Origin: Plantactinospora sp. KBS50
GTDB taxonomy: Bacteria > Actinomycetota > Actinomycetes > Mycobacteriales > Micromonosporaceae
Assembly: GCF_002285795.1 (NCBI RefSeq)
Contig: NZ_CP022961.1
Coordinates: 5,770,001 to 5,834,000, forward strand
Length of the DNA stretch: 64,000 nt
Direction of reading: 5' to 3'
Made by a program: the position numbers and the translations under genes. A model generated the notes under the pieces. The model did not search any database. It was given only the letters and a program-made list of their open reading frames with translations, and was not told where the DNA came from. Below are positions 37,401 to 46,109 of the stretch, piece after piece. Numbering within the stretch: the first letter of the stretch is position 1; each line of letters begins with the position of its first letter.

Positions 37401-37421
37401 AGGTAGCGGGACTACCTGTAG
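37401..37421. promoter_or_regulatory. CTAC/GTAG dyad before cydA
   Basis: AGGTAG-N5-CTACCT (37401-37417) overlaps a second dyad CTAC-CT-GTAG (37412-37421); a -10-like TAGGAT (37419-37424) overlaps its end. The half-sites resemble those before the BlaI-like gene, pointing to control of cydABDC by that regulator. Confidence 0.5.
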
Positions 37422-37463
37422 GATTGCTATCTCAAGTGATCCGACACCCCTCGGACGGTGGTC

Positions 37464-38729
37464 ATGGACCCGCTCCCGCTCGCCCGCTTCCAGTTCGCCG
37501 CCACCACGACGATCCACTTCCTGTTCGTGGCGGTCACCCTCGGCCTGGTCACCCTGCTGGTCATCCTGCAGACCGCCTGGGTGATCACAGGCAAGGCGAA
37601 GTACGAACGCCTGACCCGGTTCTGGGGCACGCTCTACGTGATCAACTACGTTCTCGGCATCGCGACCGGCATCGTGCTGGAGTTCCAGTTCGGACTGAAC
37701 TGGAGCGGCCTGTCGCGGTACGCCGGCAACGTCTTCGGCGCCGCGCTGGCGCTGGAGACGCTCACCGCGTTCTTCCTCGAATCCACCCTGCTCGGCATGT
37801 GGATCTTCGGCTGGCACCGGCTGCGCCGGGGCGTCCACCTCGGGCTGCTGTACGGCGTCGCGCTCACCGCGTACGCCTCGGCGTTCTGGGTGGTGCTGGC
37901 GAACGCCTGGTTGCAGCACCCGGTCGGCTACGAGCTGCGCGACGGGGTGGCCCAGTTGACCGATTTCGGGGCGCTGATCCGCAACCCCACCCTCGGAATG
38001 GCGTTCGGGCACGTGGTGTCGGCCGCGCTCACCACCGGCGGGCTGCTGATGGCCGCCGTCAGCGCCTGGCACCTGCTCCGGCGTACCCGTGATCATCTGC
38101 TGTTCCGCACCTCGCTGCGGCTCGGGCTGGTCACCACGGCGCTCGCGGTCACCGCCCTGCAGGGCTTCGGGTTCGCCCAGTTCAGACCGGTCGCCGCGGT
38201 CCAGCCGGTCAAGTTCGGCACGGGTCCCGAACAGGACGCCGTGATCGCGGACTGGGCGGCCCGGTTCGGCCCCGCCGACTACGTACCGCCGGTGCTGGCC
38301 AACGTGGGGCTGGGCTACATGATCCTGATCGGCTTCACCCTGGGCGGCGTCTGGCTGCTGCTTCCCCTGCTCTGGCGGGACTGGATCATCCGGCTCCGCT
38401 TCCCGCTCTGGCTGGTGCTGCTGGCCCTGCCGCTGCCGTTCGCCGCCGTGATCCTCGGCTGGCTGGCCCGGGAGGTGGGCCGGCAACCGTGGGCCGTCTA
38501 CGGGCTGCTGCGGGTGGACCAGGCCCTCTCGCCGGGGGTGGACGGCCGGGTGCTGCTCGTCTCGTTCCTCGGTTTCACCCTGCTGCTCGGCGCCCTCGCC
38601 GTGACCAACTGGGTGCTGATGGCCCGGCACGCCGCCCGCGGCGCGCACGACCTGGCGCTCGGCAGGCCGCCCTCGGCCGCCGCGGACGCGCCGCCGACCT
38701 GGTCCGACGAGCCGCTGATCGCCCGGTAG
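37464..38729 (+). CDS. cydA: Cytochrome bd-type ubiquinol oxidase subunit I, short form
   Basis: A 421-aa CydA with about nine membrane helices. A haem-ligand histidine lies in ATTTIHFLFVAVTLG and another in GMAFGHVVSAAL; the GREVGRQPWAVYG-type quinol-site motif is present as AREVGRQPWAVYGLLR. The protein is some 60-100 residues shorter than M. tuberculosis or E. coli CydA because the hydrophilic Q-loop between QPVKFGTGPEQ and YVPPVLANVGLGYM is reduced to about 25 residues. ATG 37464 is chosen; GTG 37458 is equally possible. With CydB it reduces oxygen to water using quinol at high affinity. Confidence 0.9.
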   Translation: MDPLPLARFQFAATTTIHFLFVAVTLGLVTLLVILQTAWVITGKAKYERLTRFWGTLYVINYVLGIATGIVLEFQFGLNWSGLSRYAGNVFGAALALETLTAFFLESTLLGMWIFGWHRLRRGVHLGLLYGVALTAYASAFWVVLANAWLQHPVGYELRDGVAQLTDFGALIRNPTLGMAFGHVVSAALTTGGLLMAAVSAWHLLRRTRDHLLFRTSLRLGLVTTALAVTALQGFGFAQFRPVAAVQPVKFGTGPEQDAVIADWAARFGPADYVPPVLANVGLGYMILIGFTLGGVWLLLPLLWRDWIIRLRFPLWLVLLALPLPFAAVILGWLAREVGRQPWAVYGLLRVDQALSPGVDGRVLLVSFLGFTLLLGALAVTNWVLMARHAARGAHDLALGRPPSAAADAPPTWSDEPLIAR

Positions 38730-38739
38730 GAGACCTCTG

Positions 38740-39732
38740 GTGGAAACGCTCTGGTACGCCCTGCTCGGGCTGTTCCTCGCCGGCTATCTGGTGCTCGGCG
38801 GCTACGACTACGGGGTGGGGCTCACCCTCGCCCGGACCGCCGATCCGGCCGCGCGCCGCCAGGCGCTCACCGCGCTCGGCCCGTTCTTCCTCGGCAACGA
38901 GGTGTGGCTGGTCGCCTCGGCCGGCATCCTGTTCGGCGCCTTCCCCGGGCTGGAGGGCGAGCTGCTGTCCGGGCTGTACCCGGCGTTGCTGCTGGCGCTG
39001 CCCGGCGTCGTGCTGGTGACCGCCGCCGTGCAACTGCGCGGCCGGGTCGCCGGGGAGCCGGCCCGCGCCCGGTGGGACCGGGCCGTCGTCGCCGGCAGCG
39101 CGCTCGCCGCCCTCGGCTGGGGCGCCGTGCTGGCCGGCCTGCTCCAGGGCGTACCGCCGGCGGGCGGGGCGGGCGCGGTGCTCACCCCGTTCGTGACGAC
39201 CGGCGCGCTGGTCCTGCTCGCCCTCGTCGCGGTGCACGGAAACACGTTCCTGGCGCTGCGGCTGCCCGGACCGGCCGCCGCCGCGGCCGCCCGGCGCGGC
39301 GCCCGGCTCGTCCCGGTCGCGCTGGTCGCGGTCGCCGCGGCCACCGCCGTCGGGCTGGCCTCGGCGCGGGTACGCGGGAGCGTGCAGCAGCCGGCGGTCG
39401 CGCTCGCCACCCCGGTGCTGCTCGGACTGCTGCTGTTGGCGGTGCGGGCGGCCCTGCGTCGCGGCCGGGCGGGGACGGCCTTCGCCGCCTCGGCGGCGAT
39501 GCTCGCGCTGCCGGTCTTCGCGGTGGCGGCGAGCAGTTGGCCGTACGCGCTCGTCACCGGCACCGACCCGACGGCCGGGCTGACCGTGACGCAGGTCGCA
39601 GCCGGCGCCCCCACGCTCCGGTTCCTCAACCTCGCCGCGGCACCGCTGCTGCCGGTCCTACTAGGCTCTCAACTGATGTGCTGGTGGCTGTTCCGCGGAC
39701 GGGTCGACGGCCGCGCTCCGGTGTACTGGTGA
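38740..39732 (+). CDS. cydB: Cytochrome bd-type oxidase subunit II
   Basis: A 330-aa membrane protein starting METLWYALLGLFLAGYLVLGGYDYGVG, the conserved CydB N-terminus, followed by LGPFFLGNEVWLVASAGILFGAFP. It ends with a helix followed by MCWWLFRGRVDG. GTG 38740 lies 10 bases after cydA. Its stop overlaps the cydD start (GTGA). It pairs with CydA to form the oxidase; one haem-free structural subunit is expected. Confidence 0.92.
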   Translation: METLWYALLGLFLAGYLVLGGYDYGVGLTLARTADPAARRQALTALGPFFLGNEVWLVASAGILFGAFPGLEGELLSGLYPALLLALPGVVLVTAAVQLRGRVAGEPARARWDRAVVAGSALAALGWGAVLAGLLQGVPPAGGAGAVLTPFVTTGALVLLALVAVHGNTFLALRLPGPAAAAAARRGARLVPVALVAVAAATAVGLASARVRGSVQQPAVALATPVLLGLLLLAVRAALRRGRAGTAFAASAAMLALPVFAVAASSWPYALVTGTDPTAGLTVTQVAAGAPTLRFLNLAAAPLLPVLLGSQLMCWWLFRGRVDGRAPVYW

Positions 39733-41498
39733 CCCGGCGCCCGTTCGACCCCCGACTGCTGCGCCGGGTGCCCGCGACCCGGCGCCAGCTCGCGCTGCTC
39801 GCCGTCCTCGCGGTGCTGGTCGCCGGCGCGATCCTGGTCCAGGCCACCGCCCTGGCCGCGACGCTGACGGCGGCGGCCGGCGGGCGGCTGGACCGGGCCG
39901 CGCTTGCCGGCTTCGTGGCCGCGGTGGCGGCCCGCGCCGGGCTGGCCTGGGCGCAGGGCGTGCTCGCGGCCCGGATGGCGGCGACGGTCAAGGCCGCGCT
40001 GCGCGCCGAGGTGCTCGCCGCGGTCGGTCGGCGGGGTCCGGCCTGGCTGGCCGGCCAGCACGCCGGCCGGATCGCCACGCTGGCCGGCCGCGGGCTGGAC
40101 GCGCTGGACGCCTACTTCACCGGCTACCTGCCGCAACTGCTGCTCGGGGTCACCGTGCCGGTCGCCGTGCTGGCCCGGCTGGTGCTCGCCGACTGGAGTT
40201 CCGCGCTGATCATCGCGCTGACCCTGCCGCTCATCCCGGTCTTCGGTGCGCTGCTCGGCTGGCAGGCCCAGGCCGCCACCGAGCGGCAGTGGCGGCGGCT
40301 GACGCTGCTCGGCGGGCACTTCCTGGACATGGTGACCGGGCTGCCGACGCTGCGGGCGTTCGGCCGGGCCGGAGCGCAGGTCGGCGTGGTGCGCCGGATG
40401 GCCGACGGCCACCGGCGGGCCACCATGCGCACGCTGCGCATCGCGTTCCTCTCCGGCCTGGTGCTGGAGCTGGTCGCCACCCTCTCGGTCGCCCTGGTCG
40501 CGGTGCCCATCGGGCTGCGGCTGCTGGGCGGCGGCATCGCGCTGCACACGGCGCTGCTGGTGCTCCTGCTGGCCCCGGAGGCGTACCTGCCGCTGCGCTC
40601 GGCCGGCAGCCGGTTCCACGCCAGCATGGAGGGGCTGACCGCGCTGGACGAGGCGCTGACCCTGTCGGCCGGCGCGCCCGCCCCGACGGCACCGCGCACC
40701 GCGCCGGCACCGCGGCCGGCACCGCACCAGCCGGCGGCGCACCAGCCGGCGGCGCCGGCCGACGAGCTGCCGGGGTCGCCGCCCCGCCCGCCAGCGGCCG
40801 CCCGCCCGACGCCGGAGCCCGGCGAGATCCGCCTCGCGGGGGTGACTGTCGCCTACGACCGTACGGAGGCGCTGCGCGACGTCTCGCTGACCATCCGCCC
40901 CGGCGAGCGGGTCGCGGTGATCGGGCCGAGCGGCGCCGGCAAGAGCACCCTGATCGCGCTGCTGCTCGGCTTCGTCACGCCCACCAGCGGCCGGATCACC
41001 GTGTCCGGTCTCGACCTCGCCGGAGCCGACCTCGACGGCTGGCGCCGGCAACTGGCCTGGGTGCCGCAGCGGGCGCACCTGTTCGCCGCGTCGCTTGCCG
41101 ACAACATCCGGCTCGGCGCACCGGACGCCCCGGACGCGGCCGTGGCGACGGCGGTCCGGGCGGCGGCGCTGGACGAGGTGGTGGCCGCCCTGCCGGCCGG
41201 GCTGGACACCATGCTCGGCGAGCGCGGCCACGGGCTCTCCAGCGGCCAGCGGCAGCGGGTCGCACTGGCCCGGGCCTTCCTCCGGGACGCGCCGGTGGTG
41301 CTGCTGGACGAGCCCACCGCGCGGCTGGACGGCGCCTCGGAGGCCGCGGTGCTGGCGGCCACCCGGCGACTGGTGGCCGGTCGGACCGCGCTGCTGGTCG
41401 CGCACCGGCCGGCGATGCTGCGCGAGGCCGACCGGGTGCTGCGGGTCGAGGACGGCCGGGTCACCGAACTCGGCCGGATCCAGGAGGCGGTCCGGTGA
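39729..41498 (+). CDS. cydD: Thiol reductant ABC exporter subunit CydD
   Basis: A 589-aa ABC half-transporter: six membrane segments in residues 15-300, an Ala/Pro-rich linker (about 315-365) and an NBD with Walker A GPSGAGKST, signature GLSSGQRQRVALA and Walker B VVLLDEPTARLD. With CydC it exports cysteine/glutathione-type thiols and is needed for haem insertion into cytochrome bd. The GTGA overlap with cydB and a second GTGA overlap with cydC show one tightly coupled operon. Confidence 0.92.
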   Translation: MTRRPFDPRLLRRVPATRRQLALLAVLAVLVAGAILVQATALAATLTAAAGGRLDRAALAGFVAAVAARAGLAWAQGVLAARMAATVKAALRAEVLAAVGRRGPAWLAGQHAGRIATLAGRGLDALDAYFTGYLPQLLLGVTVPVAVLARLVLADWSSALIIALTLPLIPVFGALLGWQAQAATERQWRRLTLLGGHFLDMVTGLPTLRAFGRAGAQVGVVRRMADGHRRATMRTLRIAFLSGLVLELVATLSVALVAVPIGLRLLGGGIALHTALLVLLLAPEAYLPLRSAGSRFHASMEGLTALDEALTLSAGAPAPTAPRTAPAPRPAPHQPAAHQPAAPADELPGSPPRPPAAARPTPEPGEIRLAGVTVAYDRTEALRDVSLTIRPGERVAVIGPSGAGKSTLIALLLGFVTPTSGRITVSGLDLAGADLDGWRRQLAWVPQRAHLFAASLADNIRLGAPDAPDAAVATAVRAAALDEVVAALPAGLDTMLGERGHGLSSGQRQRVALARAFLRDAPVVLLDEPTARLDGASEAAVLAATRRLVAGRTALLVAHRPAMLREADRVLRVEDGRVTELGRIQEAVR

Positions 41499-43392
41499 GC
41501 CGGCCGGCCGGGCCGCGGGCCGCGCTCAAGCCGGCACCCGAACGGGCCGCGCTCAAGCCGGCACCCGAACGGGCCGTGCTCGGGCTGGCCCGGCCGTACC
41601 TGGGTCGGCTGGTCGGTGCCGGCCTGCTCGCCGCCGGGACCGAACTGGCCGGCCTGGTGCTGATGGCCACCGCCACCTGGCTGCTGATCCGGGCCGCCGG
41701 CCGGCCCCCGCTGGACGCGCTCACGGTGGCCATCGTCGGGGTGCGGGCGCTGGCCATCGGCCGGGGCGTGCTGCGGTACACCGAGCGGTTGGTCGGGCAC
41801 GATGCGACGCTGCGGATCGTCACCGACGTCCGGACCGCCGTCTTCGGCTCCCTCGCCGGGCGGCCCGCCGCGGACCGGCGCAGCGGGGACACCCTGAGCC
41901 GGCTCGTCTCGGATGTCGAGGCGGTACAGGACCTGCTGCTCCGGGTGCTGGTACCCGGCGCCGCGGCCGGACTGGTGGCCGCGGTCTCGATCGGCGGTGC
42001 CGTACTCATCTCCCCCGCCGCCGGTGGCTGGCTCGCCGCCGGTCTGCTGCTGGCCGCCGTCGGCCTGCCCGCGATCGCCACCGCACTGACCCGGCGCAGC
42101 GCCGACGAGCTTGCGCCACTGCGCGGAGCGCTCGCGGCCGACGCGATCGACCTGACCCACGGCGCGGCGGACCTGGCCGCGTTCGGTGGCACCGCCGCGG
42201 CGCTGGAGCGCGCGGACGGTCGGGCTCGCCGGCTCGCCGCGCTGGAACGCCGGCTGGCGGTCGGCGGCTGGGCCGTGGACGGGCTCGGCGTCCTGGTCGC
42301 CGGTGCGACCAGCGCCGCCATGGTGGTGGCGGCGCAGCGGGACGGGGTGCCGGGGTGCTGGTCGGCGTGCTCGCGGTGGGCGGTTTGGCCGCGGTGGAAT
42401 CCGCGCTCGCCCTGGTGGGTGCCGCCCGGCAGTGCACCCAGGTACGTTCCGGGCTGCGCCGGGTGGCGTCGCTGCTGCCGGCCCCCGGGTCCGGCCCGGC
42501 GCCGGCGGCGGAGCCGGTGCCCACACCCGAACCGGGGGCGGCGGCGGAGCCGGTGCCCACGCCCGAATTGGCGTCGGCGGCCGAACCGGCGACCACGGCA
42601 GGGCGCGCAACGGGGGCGCCGGCCCGGACGGGTCACCGGTTGCGGCTCGCGGGCGTCCGGGTGCGGTACCACCCGGCCGGCCCGCAGGTGCTGGCCGGCG
42701 TCGACCTCGACCTGCCGCCCGGACGCCGGGTGGCGGTGGTCGGGCCGAGCGGTGCCGGCAAGAGCACCCTGCTGGGCGTGCTCACCGGGGCACTGCGCCC
42801 CTGCGGCGGCGCCGCGACGCTGGACGGCACCGAGCTGTCCGGGTACCCGGCGGAACGGCTGCCCGGGCTGGTCGGCGGGCTGCTGGCGGACGCGCACGTG
42901 TTCCACGCCTCGGTGCGGGACAACCTGCTGCTGGGCGGCCCGGCGGCCACCGAGCCGGACCTGCGCGCGGCCACCGCGACGGCCGGGCTGCTGGACTGGG
43001 TGACGGCCCAGCCGGACGGCTGGGACACGATCGTGGGCGAGGACGGCGGCCAGCTCTCCGGCGGTCAGCGGCAGCGGCTCGCGCTGGCCCGCGCCCTGCT
43101 CGCCGCCCCGGCCGTACTGGTGCTGGACGAGCCGACCGAGGGACTGGATCCGGCGGCCGCCGACCGGGTGCTCGCCGCGGTCGGCGCGGCGACCCCGCCC
43201 GAGCACTCGATCGTGCTGGTCACCCACCGGCTGAGCGGGCTCGACGGGTACGACGAGATCCTGGTCCTGGACGGCGGACGGGTGGTGCAGCGCGGCCGGC
43301 ACGCCGACCTGTGCGAGACCCCGGGGTGGTACCGGGACCAGTGGCTGCTCCAGGAGGCCGCGGAGCGCGGGTACCTGACGCTGGCCCCCTGA
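41495..43392 (+). pseudogene. cydC: Thiol reductant ABC exporter subunit CydC, one frameshift
   Basis: About 632 aa when the frame is restored. It begins with a duplicated 27-bp segment (LKPAPERAA repeated twice, 41517-41577), then six membrane segments, a Pro/Thr/Glu-rich linker with PVPTPE repeats and an NBD (Walker A GPSGAGKST, signature LSGGQRQRLALA, Walker B VLVLDEPTEGLD). The frame shifts at about residue 285, in the last membrane region, at one of two GGGG runs (42344-42347 or 42352-42355); one extra G joins the frames as VPG-VLVGVLAVGGLAAVE. All functional motifs are intact on both sides, so I suspect a sequence error; if real, the bd oxidase would probably be immature. Confidence 0.85.
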
Positions 43393-43406
43393 AACGCGTC
43401 TCCTAC

Positions 43407-43606
43407 GGCCTGTTTCATGTCGAGCCGGCGCTCCGGCGCCTTCTAGAGCAGGCCGAAAGGGCGGTCGAGCCGAGGCGGAGTCCGGGCGGCGGTCCGGCAA
43501 GGCGCGGTTCCGTCCGGATACCGGTGTCGTGTCCGGGCGGAACCGCAACGCCGCCGGTCGCCGTCCGGGCCCGCCGCAGGCCGGCCAGTTCCTATGAAAC
43601 GGGCCC
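43407..43606. mobile_element. MITE-like element A (about 200 bp)
   Basis: Imperfect terminal inverted repeats GGCCTGTTTCATG (43407-43419) and GGCCCGTTTCATAG (minus strand of 43593-43606) bound a 200-bp non-coding segment. An internal 23-base stretch (43459-43481) is identical, in inverted orientation, to 58027-58049 inside element B, whose termini are of the same type. No transposase is encoded; parent element not identified and no clear target duplication. Confidence 0.6.
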
Positions 43607-43656
43607 TAGGGGAATCACCCGAGGTACCGGCGGGGCGGAGCTGGCATGCTGCGGTG

Positions 43657-44325
43657 ATGCTGGACCGCGAGACGAACCCGATCGACGAGTACGTCCGGTC
43701 CCTGCGCACGCGGCTGCACGGTCCGGTCCGGCTGCTGGACGACCTGCTCGCCGAGGCCCGGGACGGACTGTGGGACGCCGCGGCGGACCACAGGGACGCC
43801 GGGCTGGAGCCCCGGCTGGCCCAGCGGCGCGCCGTGGCGGAGTTCGGCCCGGTACGCCCGATCGCCGCGGCGTACCAGACCGAGATCGCCGCCCGGTCGG
43901 CCCGGACGCTCGCGATGCGCACGCTGGGCTGCGCACTCGTCCTGCTGGCCGGCGGCGACCTGGTGTGGCGCGGATCACCATGGGCGGGAACGCCGCCGCC
44001 CTCCGGCTACCAGCTTGTCTCGATGGGCGTCAGCGGGCTCTGGCTGTCGACCGCGGTGCTGGCGCTGGCCTGCGCGGGCGCCCTGGCCTGGACGGCACGC
44101 CGACCGGCGGCCGGTGGCGGCTGGCTGGCCCGGGTCACCGGGTACGGCCTGGCCGCGGCGCTCACCGCCACCCTGCTCTGCGGTCTGCTGCTCTGGGCCT
44201 GGTCACTGCGACTGTGGCCGGCCGCGCTGGCCTGGCCGCCGATGCTGGTGGGCATGCTGGTGCTGACCGCCGGCTACGGATGGCTGGCCAGCGGCGTGCG
44301 CAACTGCCTGCGCGCGGCCCGGTAG
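43657..44325 (+). CDS. HAAS/permease-prefix domain membrane protein
   Basis: A 222-aa protein with an N-terminal helical HAAS-type domain (NPIDEYVRSLRTRLHGPVRL; the Leu-rich RLLDDLLAEARDGL; RAVAEFGPVRPIAAAYQTE) followed by four membrane helices. Such proteins usually pair with a PadR regulator; one lies convergent downstream. ATG 43657 (MLDRETNPIDEY) is preferred; an ATG at 43594 would place the start in the MITE-like element. Function is unknown, possibly a membrane partner in PadR signalling. Confidence 0.78.
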   Translation: MLDRETNPIDEYVRSLRTRLHGPVRLLDDLLAEARDGLWDAAADHRDAGLEPRLAQRRAVAEFGPVRPIAAAYQTEIAARSARTLAMRTLGCALVLLAGGDLVWRGSPWAGTPPPSGYQLVSMGVSGLWLSTAVLALACAGALAWTARRPAAGGGWLARVTGYGLAAALTATLLCGLLLWAWSLRLWPAALAWPPMLVGMLVLTAGYGWLASGVRNCLRAAR

Positions 44326-44328
44326 CCG

Positions 44329-44447
44329 GCCCGACGGCCCGTCCCTGCCCGACGACCCGGCGCGGCTGTCCGTGCCCGACGGCCCGTCGCTGCCCGACGA
44401 CCCGGCGCGGCTGTCCGTGCCCCACGGCCCGGCGCGGCCTGTCCTCA
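44329..44447. repeat. 45-bp tandem repeats between HAAS gene and padR
   Basis: Two complete 45-bp units (44329-44373, 44374-44418) differ by one base and are followed by a shortened third copy. They begin 3 bases after the HAAS stop codon and fill most of the 170-base gap before the padR stop. Confidence 0.85.
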
Positions 44448-44494
44448 GCGGCCCGGCGTGGGACGCCGATCGGCGGTCCGCCGCCTCCCGGTGC

Positions 44495-44836
44495 TCAGCG
44501 GGCCGGCGCGGCCGGCGGCGTGTCGCCGAGGAACGTCTGCAGGGTCGCCTGGAACTCGCGCCACTCGGCCCGCTCCCCGTCGAGCGCCCGCCGGCCGGTG
44601 CCGGTGAGCCGGTACGTCCGCCGCTGCCGGCCGCCGACGGTGCTCCAGTCGCTGGAGACGTAGCCGGCCCGTTCCAGCCGGCGCAGGGCCGGATAGACCG
44701 TCCCGGTCGGCAGGTCGAGGTTGCCGCCGCTGCGGGTCCGGAGCGCCTCGATGACGGCGTAGCCGTGCAGCGCCTCCCCGTCCAGCACCGCCAGCAGCAG
44801 GGCGTCGAGGTGGCCGTGCAGAGCCTGGGCCTTCAT
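44495..44836 (-). CDS. PadR family regulator (short, PadR-s1 type)
   Basis: A 113-aa single-domain PadR: LDALLLAVLDGEALHGYAVI, LPTGTVYPALRRLERAGYV (recognition helix) and the wing QRRTYRLTGTGRRAL. It ends with a short dimerisation helix. ATG 44836 (MKAQALHGHLD) is supported by a -10-like TAGGTT (44850-44845) 8 bases upstream, implying a leaderless mRNA. The palindrome ATAGGT-N5-ACCTAT at 44835-44851 covers this -10 and the start codon, so autorepression is likely. The convergent HAAS protein is its usual genomic partner. Confidence 0.88.
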   Translation of the reverse strand: MKAQALHGHLDALLLAVLDGEALHGYAVIEALRTRSGGNLDLPTGTVYPALRRLERAGYVSSDWSTVGGRQRRTYRLTGTGRRALDGERAEWREFQATLQTFLGDTPPAAPAR

Positions 44837-44851
44837 AGGTAGACAACCTAT
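44835..44851. promoter_or_regulatory. PadR operator over promoter and start codon
   Basis: ATAGGTAGACAACCTAT is a perfect 6-bp inverted repeat with a 5-base spacer. On the minus strand it includes the -10 (TAGGTT) and the first bases of the padR start codon. Confidence 0.6.
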
Positions 44852-44988
44852 CGGTCGGCATCGAGAAGTCCAACCGGGTGCGGGCACCGCATCGCCGGTC
44901 CGGACCACTAGGGTATGTGCGCAGAGTCACCGGTTGGGCGTCCGTCCGACCGGTCCACCAGCACAACCGAGTGCACACGGAGGTCAGC

Positions 44989-46050
44989 GTGGCCCGCCAG
45001 TCGTCCCCCCGGCCCGACGCCGACGAGCCGGACAACGCGCCTGCAGGCAGCGGCTCCGCAGTCGACCCCGCCGAAGCCGATGCCACCGAGCCGGTGGAGA
45101 CCGCCGGCACCGAGCCCACCGAGGCCGCCGACGCCGAGTCGGATGAGCCGGCGGAGGCCGCCGACGCCGAGTCGGACCGGTCCCTGTGGGCGGAGGTGGA
45201 CATCTCCCCCGTGGAGATCGCGCTGCCCAGTGGCTCCGGATTCACGCTCCGGGCGTACCGGATGTCGGACGCGTTGATCCCCACCGACATCAGCGACCGG
45301 GACCTGGACGACCCGTTCGAGGCCCGGCGCCGCGCGGCCGTGCTCGCCGACGCGGACACCGTCCTGCTGGACGAGGAATTCGCCGAGCAGTTGGCGGAGG
45401 CCGAGGACCGGCCGGCCCGGTCGGGCCGCCGCCGGGGCGCCGACGCGGACGGGGACGCCGACGAGGACGCCGACGCCTCGGCGACGGACCTCGCCGACGA
45501 CGACGAGGCGCTCGCGGACGAGGAGGAACTGCCCGCCGAGGAACCGGCCGAGGAACCGGAGCCGGAGGAGGTGCCGATGTTCCTCACCCACCGCGGCAAG
45601 CTCCTGCTGTTCAAGACGCCGGAGTCCCTCGTGGAGTTCGTCTCCTCCGGCGCGCCCAACGACCTCGCCCAGTTGGACACCTGGGACGAGCTGGTGCGCC
45701 GGCTCACCCCGGCCGACGTGGCCCCGACCGACGACGACTCCTACGAGCTGGATCTCGTGGTGGAGAACCTGCGCGGCGGCCACGACGTCTGGGACGCCCC
45801 GCTGCTCATCAAGGCCGGTGAGGTGGCCCGGGACCTGGCGTACGCGCTCCGGCTGCCGCCGGTGTTGGACATGCTCTCCTCGGGTACGAGTCTGGACGAC
45901 CTGGACGAGGCGCTACGGTCGTCGGTGAACGGGGGCCTCGGTGGTTTCCGCGGCCGGCGCCGGTTGCGGAAAATTGGGGCACAGACGGCGAGTCTCGGTT
46001 GGCGCACGATTATCGGCAAGATCTCTGCCGCCGTGGACTGGCGCGACTGA
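44989..46050 (+). CDS. Acidic protein of unknown function
   Basis: A 353-aa, strongly acidic protein. Residues 1-60 are an Ala/Glu/Asp/Thr-rich tail with two near-identical EAADAESD segments; about 140-200 form a second acidic low-complexity stretch (DADGDADEDADASATDLADD). Folded parts lie at about 63-130 (VDISPVEIALPSGSGFTLRAY) and 200-353 (MFLTHRGKLLLFKTPESLVEF; ELDLVVENLRGGHDVW; a basic end RGRRRLRKIGAQTASLG). GTG 44989 has GGAGG 5 bases upstream. The next gene starts 59 bases downstream on the same strand, so the two probably form an operon. I do not recognise the family; similar proteins are sometimes labelled primosomal, which the sequence does not support. Confidence 0.75.
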   Translation: MARQSSPRPDADEPDNAPAGSGSAVDPAEADATEPVETAGTEPTEAADAESDEPAEAADAESDRSLWAEVDISPVEIALPSGSGFTLRAYRMSDALIPTDISDRDLDDPFEARRRAAVLADADTVLLDEEFAEQLAEAEDRPARSGRRRGADADGDADEDADASATDLADDDEALADEEELPAEEPAEEPEPEEVPMFLTHRGKLLLFKTPESLVEFVSSGAPNDLAQLDTWDELVRRLTPADVAPTDDDSYELDLVVENLRGGHDVWDAPLLIKAGEVARDLAYALRLPPVLDMLSSGTSLDDLDEALRSSVNGGLGGFRGRRRLRKIGAQTASLGWRTIIGKISAAVDWRD

Positions 46051-46109
46051 CCCTGAGCAGGGAGCATCAGTCTTTGGCACACGTCGTGTCAGGGGAGGAG
46101 GACGACCAC

